Shown here piece after piece: positions 47,001-59,000 of a stretch of DNA of 64,000 nucleotides. Each line of letters starts with the position of its first letter. Within the stretch, counting starts at the first letter, position 1. Source of the DNA: Atherinomorus stipes (lineage: Eukaryota; Chordata; Actinopteri; Atheriniformes; Atherinidae); the NCBI GenBank assembly GCA_023101725.1, contig JALJCO010001053.1:1-64000 (forward strand), written 5' to 3'. Both the position numbers and the translations under genes were made by a program. Under the pieces are notes generated by a model. The model was not told the DNA's origin, did no database searches, and saw nothing but the letters and a program-made list of their open reading frames with translations.

Positions 47001-50000
47001 GGTCCAGTTCAATGTCCCTGCTTTACTTCGTAGATAACGTGAATAAACGCCAACCCTACTGAAATTTTCACGGATTCCAGACTGAAGTGATACTAAGGAG
47101 GAAGTGGATCAAAGCGATTCTCCAGAGTGAAGGGCCGAACTTTATAATAAAACAACGTAGCATGTTTGTTTTTTCAGCCGGTGGGGCACAACACCGGCAT
47201 GCTAGCATTAGCCAGCTAGCGTTTACCGACGTGCTTAACTTTGTCCGTCTCAAAACACACATACATCTGAAAATCGGGGGGGGTACAGCAAGAAAGGAGA
47301 CGCTTTCAGATGCTTGTGTGTTTTCAGCCGCACAAAGTTAGGCACGTCATCAAGCTGGCTAATGCTAACCTGCTAACAGTCCGCCAGCTACTACTCTGTT
47401 AAACTTTGTAAATCGGATAAATGCCAATGCCAAGTTTTCATTCCAGACTGAGTGATGCTAAGGAAGAAGTGGATCAAAACGACCGATTCGCCGCAGTGGA
47501 GGACCGAACTTTATAGTAAAACGACACACGTTTGTTTGTGGCCGGCAGACTATACAGTCGTGTTAGCCTGTAAGCATTAGCCAGCTCGATAACGTGCCTA
47601 ACTTTGTGCGGCTGAAAACACACAAGCATCTGAAAGCGTCTCCTTTCTTGGCAGTCCCCAGTTGTTCCACTGGAAATGGGGGGAGTACAGACCCGATTTT
47701 CAGATGTTTGTGTGTTTTAAGACGCACAATGTTAAGCACATCAGTAAACGCTAGCTGGCTAATGCTAGCATGCTGTGAAGTGCCGGTGTTGTGCCCCACC
47801 GGCGACAAACAAACTTGTGTTTTATTATAAAGTTCAGCCCTTCACCGCGGCAAATCGATCGCTTTGATCCAGCTTTTGATCCAGTATCACTTCGGTCTGG
47901 AATGAAAACTTAAGTATGTTTGGAGTTTATCCGATTTAAACAGTTTAACAGAGCAGGAACGGCTGTCGTTAACATGGCCTGGAAGAGGAAGTGTCCAAAA
48001 TCGGTAAGCGTGATAATCCCCTATAGGAACACACATTTCCTTCAAACTTCATGCAACCACAATTTGAAATAAAATTGGGGCACCACGTAAAAAAAAAAAC
48101 AGAAAGCAAAGATTTGCAAATCTCACAAACTCATATTTCATTACCAATAGAACAAAAGAAAATATCAGATCGTGAAACTGAGACATTTTACGATTTCATG
48201 GAAAATATGAGCTCATATTGAATCTTGATGGCACCAATGGGTCAGTAAAAAGTAGTTCCAGGCTGATGTTTTCCATTATTCAGCATCCCCTTTTCTTTTA
48301 ACAACTGTCTGTTGATGTCTGGGGAGTGAGGGAAGTTACATGATAAAGCCTTAACCTGAATTTGTGAATTTCAGGGTGAATTGTGTTCACAAAAAGTGAT
48401 TTCTGGAAGTTTTCCTGAGTCTATGGAGTGGTTTCCAGTAGAGAATCTTGATGGTTTTAATGCAGTTCTGCCTGAAGATCCCAAGATCACCAGCATCTGG
48501 TTTTGACCTTCAGCCTTGTGTGAAGATTCCTCCTGATTCTCTGAGTCTTATGATGACATTATTTACTGTAGACAGTAGGATCTCGAAAGTCCTCATAATT
48601 TTATGTTGAGAAACATGCTTTTGAACTGTTCCACAAGTTTTAGAGCCAGTTTGTCTCAGATTGATGAACCTTTGTCCATTTTTACATCTGAGAGACTCTC
48701 TGAAATGTTCCTTTTATACCCAGTCATGTGTGGATGAAATCATCTAATTATCTTATTGTAAGGTGTCACTTTGACTCTGGTGTGTCAATAATCTTTCTCC
48801 TACTTATTCTGGTGTTGATTACATGTCATGCGTGAGGCCATATCTGGAAGACTCTTATCTTATTTGGTGCCAGTTGTCTGAGTAAACTGAAAACATACTG
48901 AACCCAACCAAGGACAGAGCTCTGCAGACAAGACTCAGTCTCTCCGTGTGTCCACTCGCAAAGCCACATTTGCTTATGTTCTTATTAATTACTTTGTCAA
49001 TAAATATATTCTTTTATTCTCTCTCATCAGGCTCTTGGTAATTCTTTATTTTCCACAACATGTGTTAGTGACCAGAAATGCTGCCTTTAGATTCAATATG
49101 AGCTCATATTTTCCATGAAATGTTAAAATGTCGTATTTTAAACATCTGATATGTTGCATGTTGTATTGGGAATAAAATACGGGGTTTATTGACATTTTAC
49201 AAAGTGTCCGATCTTTTTTGAAACTGGGGTTGTAGATGGAATAGATATTTATCGATTATGTGAATTAAATGGTATTCAATACTTTATACACACAGTTACC
49301 TTCTTTCACGATTAGGGCACTGTTTTTTGTTTGGGTAGCAGTTTCACTCGGACCACACATGTTCTCAGCGAAGATCCTAAAGTAGTATTCGTTCCCAACC
49401 ACCAGCTCTGTGATGGTGATACAGTTGCGATGGTAGTGCTCAATGCATGTGTACCATTCCTGAAAATCCAAAACATGTGATGTGACACGCTGACATGCTG
49501 TCATTTTAGTTTCCTATTTGTGTATTTCATAAGTTTGTTCTACCATTGTCTTCTTGTCTGCCTTTTGAATGGTGTATCCTGTAATTGGAGCATTCCCACT
49601 GTCTTTTGGTGGGGTCCAGACCAGAGCTACATTTTCTCCCCATACGTCCTCAATAGTTACACTCTGAGGAGGTCCTGGTAGATCTGAAAAATAGAATAAT
49701 CCAAATAAATGTCAAAATTTTTCACCTGGATCAGATCAGTCATTAAAATAATTCTAAGAGAGTGATGCGTTCACTTACCTACAATTTGTATGTCAAGAAC
49801 AGCTGTATCCACATGGTTTTCAACCTGCACTTTCATCTCATACTTCCCAGAGTGACTTCGCTCTGCTTTGCGAATGAAAATGATACTATCACAGTCTGTG
49901 TTGCGGATGCTGACGTGGGAAGGTTCGATGGGCTGACCGTCCTTCAGCCAGCTGACCTTCGGCCTGGGTTTGCCCTGCAAACACACAGACAGCAACATGA

Positions 50001-53000
50001 GTGCAGTATTCTGCTCAGAAACATATAACACAAATGAAGATGAGAGGTTTACCAAGAAAGGCACCACAAGGTTGACCACTTCACCAACTTTGCGAGTGTA
50101 CGTCTGTTTTAGGTGTCGCGGTACGCGAATCTTTGGGGGTTCTGCAGAGTAAAACCACAGGCTGCGTAAGAATAGATGATTTATCTGTCTATAAAATCAA
50201 TAATTGAGTTTCCCACTTCTAAGCCAAGCTTTATCTGAACAAAACTTCTGAGCTTACCAACAACCTCTTTGACCAGGACAGCATGCTGCAGAGTCCGTGG
50301 AGAGCTGGCTCCGGCTTTATTAACAGCTTTGACTCGAACTAAAATTTTACATCCGGGGCTCAGCCCAGTGATGGTGTACTTGGTTTTCTCTGTCAGTTCC
50401 TTGTTGGACAGTACCCAGTCATTAGCTGTGGAGGAAAAAATTGTTCTACTGGTAAAGCAACTTGTTTCCAGTCATCAGTTTGTAATTTCTAACTTTTAAG
50501 TTTTGTTCTGTGGATTATAACAAACACCTACTGACAACTTAGGCCTTCAAATTATGCAAAAATAGGGATGTAGCAGTATTAGCAGCCTTGTATGGCAGAT
50601 GCTATATATGTCTGGTAAATTACATAGTCCTATTCATCTATACCAGTGGTTTTCAAACATCTTGAGCCACGACCCCCAAAATAACATACTTTGGTGTTTG
50701 TAAGGCCCGAAAACTGAGTAGTTAATTGTGTGATATATATATTTAATGGGTTATCCTGTGGCCATTCTATCACTGTGAGGCTTGGAAACTTTCAGAATCT
50801 TCATAAATAAGGATGATAAAGTGGATTTTGGTGGATTATGTTAACAGCTGCGCAAAAAAGCACCCAAATGCCAAAATTCGGCTTTTCTCACCAAAATGGG
50901 GCCAAATTCAGATTTTTAGAATAGCAGCTGTAATAACTTTGTTTATGGACACTCAATGATAAAAATGCTACATGTAAGGCTTGAAAATTAACAGAAACTT
51001 CATGAATAAGAAGGATCAATGTTTTCTGGTGGATTCGGTTCACTGCTGTGACATCTATATGTCCAAAATCAGCCTCTCTCACTGAGATAATGCCAAATTT
51101 GGATTTTTAACATGATATTAGTAATAACTTAGTTATGTATGCAATGATTAAAAAATAAATGTGTTAATTTCACAGATTAATCTCTTTGCAATAATGTGTT
51201 CATTTGGTAGCCCCCCAAAAAACAAAATTTATTTGGTAAATGTAGGCTCTACTTTTTTTCCTCAATGATCTGGCGATCCCCTAAAATGATCATGCAACCC
51301 ACATAGGGGTCCTGACCCCCTGTTTGAAAACCACTGATCTACACATTTATATTTCCATTATTTGGGTTCGGTAGTAGGGCAGAGTATCTTCTCTGATGGG
51401 TGTTGGTAAGGCATCCTGGCTAGATACCCAAACCAGATCTACTAGTTCTCTCCAATTAGGAGGAGCAGAGAAAATGCTCTGACTCCGTCCTTAAGAGTAA
51501 CCCCAGACAGATCGGCTGATAGATCAATTGATAAGTCTCCATTTACCACAGCAGACTGATGCATATCTGGGCACGCACTCTCATCCCACCTTTGAAGACC
51601 CCAAGGTGTTTCAGCTCCTTTAGCTAAGGCAGAAACTCATGTCCAACCTGGAGCAAGCAATCGACTTTTATCCAACGGAAAAGCTAATTCACTGCCTGTT
51701 TCTTCACATTATTGTTGAAACCATCCTTAACTCATTTAACTACCAAGTATCCAAACTTTTAATCTTTTAAAATGATTGGATCAACATTTCTCCAGGGTCT
51801 TTTAAGGTCTTCAGAACTTCTAATTTGGATATTTTTTAATGCTGCCTTCATGGGGTATCATATTTATGGTAAATACCAAAGTCTGACATCAAAGTTGCAC
51901 ATGAATACCCACTCATGTCGTAATTTCCACTGGAAAGCTGGAAAAATTTTATGATGCCAGAGTTGCCGAGATGAGGTAAACTTTGACCCTTCAACATGGT
52001 GGAGAGCAATGAAAATATCATGAAAGGGAAGCATTACATTATGTTTAAAGTTTTCTGCTGCTGTTATTTGGTTAGTTTGTAGTTTGCATACTTTTGTGAC
52101 ATACAGAACTTTAATAATATCACAATTTAAACTTAGTTTGGTTTGTAAAAAATATGGTTATTGTTTGGTTTACCTCCTCAGACCAGATGCTAACTAGCAG
52201 CTAGCTAGCTAGCCTGCTGAAGATAGCCTCCAGTGATTCACTTCATTACGACAACAAATCACTTGAACACAACACACTGCTAATTTCCACTTAACAAGTG
52301 GAAAGGATAATCTTTCCCATACCACATGAAGGCAGCATAAATACCAGAACAGCATGTTTAACTTTGTAAGTTTCATTTAAAAAAAGAGCCATTAATGATG
52401 TATGCATGAGCAACCAAAAGTGTAAAAACATTTTTGTGAGTGTTACTTTCTCAAAAGTCCTGTTGTAAATGCCAGGCATGACTCACTTCCTTCTATGCAG
52501 TACTCCACTAAGTACCCATCCAGCCCAGCAGCTCCAATGGTTTCAGGAGGACGCCACTTTACGGTCACTGTGGTGTCAGTAACGTCATCCACAACCAGCA
52601 TGGTGGGCTCACTTGTCACAGCTGAGTGGAGATCAAAAGTTTAGAGATCAGAGGAGTCACAGCAATAATTTCTCATGCAACAACTGATATGAACAAGATA
52701 AGAAAACATCTGTTTTGGCAAGTAATGAACACGTGAACAGAGGGCCTGCCTTTCTTTGGCTGGTATGCCATCAATCTTCCTGTCAGAGCTCATTAGTCCC
52801 TGCTCTCACCGTCTATTCTTGCGCTCTGAATCTTATTTAATGCCCATTGAACTCTCTCCCAGCCCCTGATCTTCTAAACCTCTAATCTGCAGATGATTTG
52901 GCAACCATTATAAAGACATATTTAATATCCTTTAAAGCTCTTGCGTGTCCAGTGGAGGTCACAGTCAGAATGCTTGGGATGGGGAACAGCTGCGTTGCTG

Positions 53001-56000
53001 GGGTACCAAGGGCAACTCGCACATGCAGTCACACAAAAACTCTTTGATAATTTGCCCATTATTATAAAAGTGTTGTTAGACTGAACCCTTATGTAAGGGT
53101 GTATTATTCTTTCCTGGACAGATAATTGGCACCAACAGCTTTGAGGTTACTGTTTATGCTGTTATGGACACACTTGGTGGACTCACCGAGGGGAGTAAAA
53201 GCTTTGGATGGTTCGCTGGGTTTGGAGACGCCAATGGCATTGACTGCAAATATGCGCACTTCATATGGCACTCCCTCAATCATCTTCTTGGGTTCAAATG
53301 CAGTTTCTTTAATGAGGTCAAAGTTCAGCCTCATCCATCTGGAGCTCTGTTTCTTTTTTCTCTCGATGAAGTAGCCTTCAGAAAGGTTGTAAGTTAACAG
53401 TAACACATGAATTTCATCTTTGTCAATAGGCATGATGTAATGTTTACCTAATATTGGTGAACCTCCATCATATTTTGGTGGCTCCCACGTCATAGAACAC
53501 CAATCACCACCAACGACAGGCACCAATGGTGCATCAGGAGGGTCGGGAATGTCTGCAGGAAGTGCATGCTTCCTTTAACTATTCAGGAAAACAAACTAGA
53601 AAATCTCACAGTGATATTTTGTTTTCCCATTTGTTTCTCTCACCAACAACCTTGATCTTGACGCTGGCTGTCGCCTCGCCAGCCTCATTCTGCAAAACTA
53701 TTTTATAGTTGCCCGTGTCCTCCCGCTCTGTGACCTCAATTGTCAGGCTCGTCTGGTCGCCGTATGTTTCAGCTCGGACACGGTGGCCCGAATCAAGTAT
53801 CACCTGAAACAAAAAAGACAAACAGTGACGTGTAAGCTTTTAGATTGTAAAAAATGAATTGTTTAGAAAAAGAAATAAAAAGAGGCTCACCCTTTCTCCC
53901 TTCATCCACACCACTCTGGGTGCTGGTTCTCCACTGATGGGGATCTCTAAGCGGAGCTTGTTGCCTGCCACTATCACCACTGTATTGTCTGGGAAGTTCA
54001 AGCTTTCCAGGTGCACTCTCGGAGGGTCTGCAGAGAATCAAGTTGAGGTCATGAAATCAGAGAAAGCACAGAGAAAGATGTGAAGTGCTCCTATCCAGTG
54101 AGGCATCCTGTGGTTTGTATACCAATGATGTGGACTTTGGCAGAAAGGCTCTGGGAATATCCCTCAGGTACAAAAGTGTAATCTCCTGCATCATGAAGGG
54201 AGCTGGCCTCAATTTCAAGTCGGTGAACTCTGAAGAAAAAAATAATGCAAAATGTTCAAAAAAAGGGAGAAAAAAAGAAAGAAAAAGAAAGATTTTTTCA
54301 GAGTACCAAGCATACTTATTCTTGTGAATGATATTGATTCGATCGCTGGGCTGGATCAGCTGGCCATTCCTGTACCAACGCCCTGGAACGTTTCCGGGGT
54401 AGATTTCACAATTTAGCTTGATGGGTTGTCCCAGCAACACCGTCATATCCTGCAGGTCCTGGTATATCTTCAGTGGTTTCACTAAGTAAAGGTACAGCAG
54501 TAGATCAGAACAGAGTAAATGTCTTTAAAACAGCAAGTCAGTCATGGAAAAATCTGGAAAAACAAAGGGAAGAGACTGCATACGGTCAACTTGAACATGA
54601 GCCTCAGTTGTGCCACCAGTGGCCATGACGGAATATGTTCCGGTATCATCTCTGGAGGCATCATCAATCACCAGGTAGTGTTTGGTTCCTTCGCACTTAA
54701 CTCGATATCTTGATCGCACTCCTGTTGGAACTTCAACTCCATTCTTCATCCTGTAGGAACATTTAAAAATATTCACATATGGACACAGAGATGTTTAACA
54801 GGTCTCTCTTGAAATGAGAGGTTGGATCTCAGAGGAATCACCACTATAAATGAAGGTTAAATAAATAAAACGGCAAATAAGTGTTTAATATGGTAGTTAT
54901 GTTTGTCTCTGTCATTCCACTGTCTGTGCTACACTAATACATCACATAACAATTATAGCCTGATTGCAGCAAGGAATATTTCAATTAGGCTGTGATTAAT
55001 AAATATAGTTATTTCCAGATTTTAAAAATAATTAAAGCTAGTGATTTATCGTTGCAAACTTGATCTGGGCTGCGCTGTAATAACCTTATGTGGCAAGGTA
55101 CGCAACAGAGGGCCCTGGTGGGATTTGATCCCGAGACTCCTGGGTGAGAGTCATGCACGCTGACCATTCAGCCAAAGGGACATCCCTGTGGCCAAGTAGC
55201 CAGGGCGCATGATCAGTCGGAGGCATAGTGACAGGACCCCACACTGTCATATCTCTCCCTCTCTTTCCACAAGCATGTCCTCGTGCTTTGCACAGGGTGC
55301 CACCAATTATGAATCCATGGACTATTTACCAGCGTTGCGCATGGATCCTGCCGACAACGCCAGAATGTGGCAAGGTACGCAACAGAGGGCCCGAGCGGGA
55401 TTTGCTCCCCAGACTCCCAGGTGAAAGTCATGCGCGCTGACCATTCAGCCAAAAGGGGCATCCCTGTGGCCACGTAGCCAGGGCGCATGATCAATCGGAG
55501 GCATAGTGACAAGACCCCACACTGTCACACTCACAACAAGAAGGTCCCTGGCTCAGACTTCAGCAGGGATCTTTTTATGTGCAGTTAGCATGTTTTCCCC
55601 ATGCATGAGTGGGGAAAAACACATACAGTATGTTAGGTTAATTATGGGCCTTTTCCATTGCAGTTGCACAGGGCACGGTACAGCACAGTACAGCACCACA
55701 CGCTAAAGACAACCAGGACGGTTTTTATTTCCTCACAGGAGAAGCAGTAGTCTACTACGTGGAAGTGGGTGGAGTAGGCACAGTGGAGACTGCCGTGAAT
55801 ATTTATTAGCTACTTTAAACTAAGTCAAGTTTAAGGGTGATCAGATTTTTTTTTTTCCTGAGGAAGCGTCTTTTTCTACATCTTTATGAATTCATCCTAA
55901 CATTTTTCTTAACAAAATTTTTTTTTTTTGTGAAATCAGTGGAAAGTATTGGAAAAAAGACAATATAGTACATTTTTTCACTATTTTACCAAGCTCTTGA

Positions 56001-59000
56001 CCCTCTTCTCAAAGTAAGTCTATAACAGTCTTGCAGTTCTGGTTTTGCTACACGAGTCTTAAGTCTTACCATTTGACCTGTGCGCCTTCCTCTGACACTT
56101 CGCACTCCAGTTCGATCCTCTCATTCACCGTGGTTTTTACAGGCTCGATGCCCTTAACAATCTTGACGGGTAACTCTATAAGGTAGGAGGCAAAGACAAA
56201 ACCAGAAAGAAGTTGACTGGGACAATTTTACGTTTGAATTTATGAAATGGTGAATGGTTAATCAGGGTACCTTTGACAAACAGCTCTGTGGTGCATTTCT
56301 CGTCACCTGCAACTACCGAATACGCTGCGTCATCATTACCCGTGCAGTTGTTGATGACCATAATCCTTTGTGTGCCCTTGTGCTCAAAGATATACCTAAA
56401 TATGAAATCCATCAGTTACATCACTGGTCACCAAAAAATTGAGACAATTACACTAACTGGCCACTTTATCAGGTCCACTTGTTGTTAACATACACAGCTA
56501 ATCAGCCAATCACATGGCAGCAACTCAACACATCTAGTCAAGTATACAGCTAGCTGAAGTTATAATTGTGCATCATGTGGCAAGGTAAACAAGGAGGGTC
56601 TGGGTGGGATTTGATCCCCAGACTCTCAGATGAGAGTCATGCCTGCCAGTCAACCAAAGGGTGGCCAAGTAGCAAGGGTGCATGATCAATCGGAGGCATA
56701 GTGACAGGACCCCACACTGTTACAATCAGAATGAGGAAGAATGGATATTTGAGTGACTTTGAACGTGGCATGGTTGTTGGTCTGAATATTTCATAAACTG
56801 CTCATCTACTGAGATTTTCACACACAACCATCTCTAGGATTTACAGAAAATGGTCTGAAGGAGAGAAAATATCCAGCGAGCAGCAGTTGTCTGGACCAGA
56901 ATGTCTGGTTGATGTCAGAGGAGAATGGGCAGACTGGTTGGAGATGATGGAAAGGCAACAGGAAGTCAGATCAGCACTGGATCCAACCAAGGTCTGCAGA
57001 ATAGCATCTCTGAACACACAATACGTCCAACCTTTAAGCAGATGGGCTACAGCAGCAGAAGACCACACCGGGTGCCACTCCTGTCAGCGAAGAACAGGAA
57101 AGTGAGGCTGCAATTCACACACACTCACCAAAACTGGACAGTAGAAGATGGAGAAACGTTGCTGGTCTGATGAGTCTCCATTTCAGCTCCACATTCAGAT
57201 GCTAGGTTCAGAATTTGCTGGAAACATCATGAAAGCATGGATCCATCCTGCCTTGGATCAAGGCTTCAGGCTGCTGCTGCTGGTATAATGGTGTGGGGGA
57301 GACTTTCTTGGCCCTCTTTGAGCTTCTTAGTATCAACGTGGTGGTTTAACCACCACAGCCTACCTGAGTATTGTTGCTGACCATGTCCATCCCTTTATGA
57401 CCACAGTGGAGCATCTTCTGATGCCTACTTCCAGAGGGATAATGCACCATGTCACAAACAGTAGATCACATCATCTCCAACTGCTTTCTGGAACATGATG
57501 ACCATGAGTTCGCTGTACTCCAATGACTTCCACAGTCACCAGATCTCAGTCCAACAGAGCAGCTTTGGGATGTGGTGGAACAGGAGATTCTCATTATGGA
57601 TGTTCAGCAGACAAATCTGCAGCAACTGTGTGATGCTATAATGTCAACATGGAGCAAAATCTCTGAGGAATGTTTCCAAAACCAAGAATTAAGACAGTTC
57701 TGAAGGAAAAAGGGGTCCAACCCTGTACTAGAAGGTGGACCTGATAAAGTGGCCAGTGAATGTACTTACATTAGGTCCTAGAATAAATGGATTTAATCAA
57801 ATGTGGATAGCCATAGAAAATGAAAATATTTCTTATTCTGATCCAATAAGCAGTGATATGTACAACTTTTCATTTTTGTTTATTAAGCATGCTTCAAATA
57901 TGCTCAGAAACTACATATTACAGTACACACAGCGGGATCAGGGCGACATGGAGAAGGGAAAGTCAACCAGGTGGATGAACTTACTTCCTTTGACTAAAGG
58001 TCAGCAGTAGAGCCAGAATGGGACCGGAGGACAGGAAGTAATTATGGCAGATAGGAAGGAGCACCACGATATGACAGACAGACACATAGACAAAGACAAA
58101 GAGACATCATGCCTGGAGGGGTAGAGTATGTGGTTGACAATAGTGTTAAACAACAGGATAAAGAGGGAGGTTTTATAGAAAGGTCCTCAGAACAGGGGTT
58201 CCTGGAGAGAATGACAAAGGAGACCAAAACCAGAAAACAGCAATATCCTCCCAGATGGCTTTAACTTCAGGTGGCTTTGGACAGTGTCTTCAACTAATGT
58301 TAGGATGTCTAAGCATAACTTTGTTTAGTTAACAGTTTGACAAGCTCATAGTTTTTAGTATTTCATTACAGAAGCTGGTGTAGGACGCCACGAAACAACC
58401 TGTTAGATTTCTGAATCCTCGTCCTACATTTAGTGTTGAACTTTTCTTTACAGTACATCCTAATATTGGTTTTATCTACAAGAGACATTATTTAATCCAA
58501 CCACAAGAGTCGGCCTACATGTGAAACTATAAATCTACTGTCCACATACTGTTGGATGAACCATTAAAGGCATTTATTATTTTCTGATTTATGTCCTTTC
58601 AGACCTCTGAAAATGGCTTACATATAACTTGTTGTAAATATCAGACATGACACCAAAAGTTCTTACGTTACTCTGAATTTTGCTCGAAATTGTCTCTGAG
58701 TTGAAGACAATTTCTGATTATTTTGTTCTTTTATTTTTTCTTTACCCTCAGTTGCTTGTTGGTTGGGTTTAGGGATCAAAATGACTAAATTAAGGCAACA
58801 TTATAGGAGCAAAAACTTTTTACCTTTAGGACAAATTAAGGGTTTGGATACAGATTCACAGCAAGAGATGGGGATTTAAATGGCCTTTTTAAAAGGCAAC
58901 AATAGAGTAATGGGATCCGAGTTTGAGACATTATAATGGTTTGAGATTTGAGTTTAAACTTAGTTGCTACTTGGTTAGGTTTGGGCATCAAAATGACTAA

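Noticed and set aside
55095..55255. Functional tRNA gene on the - strand
   Set aside because: A- and B-box-like motifs exist, but the anticodon arm and acceptor stem do not pair properly and the unit is repeated; more likely a tRNA-derived repeat.
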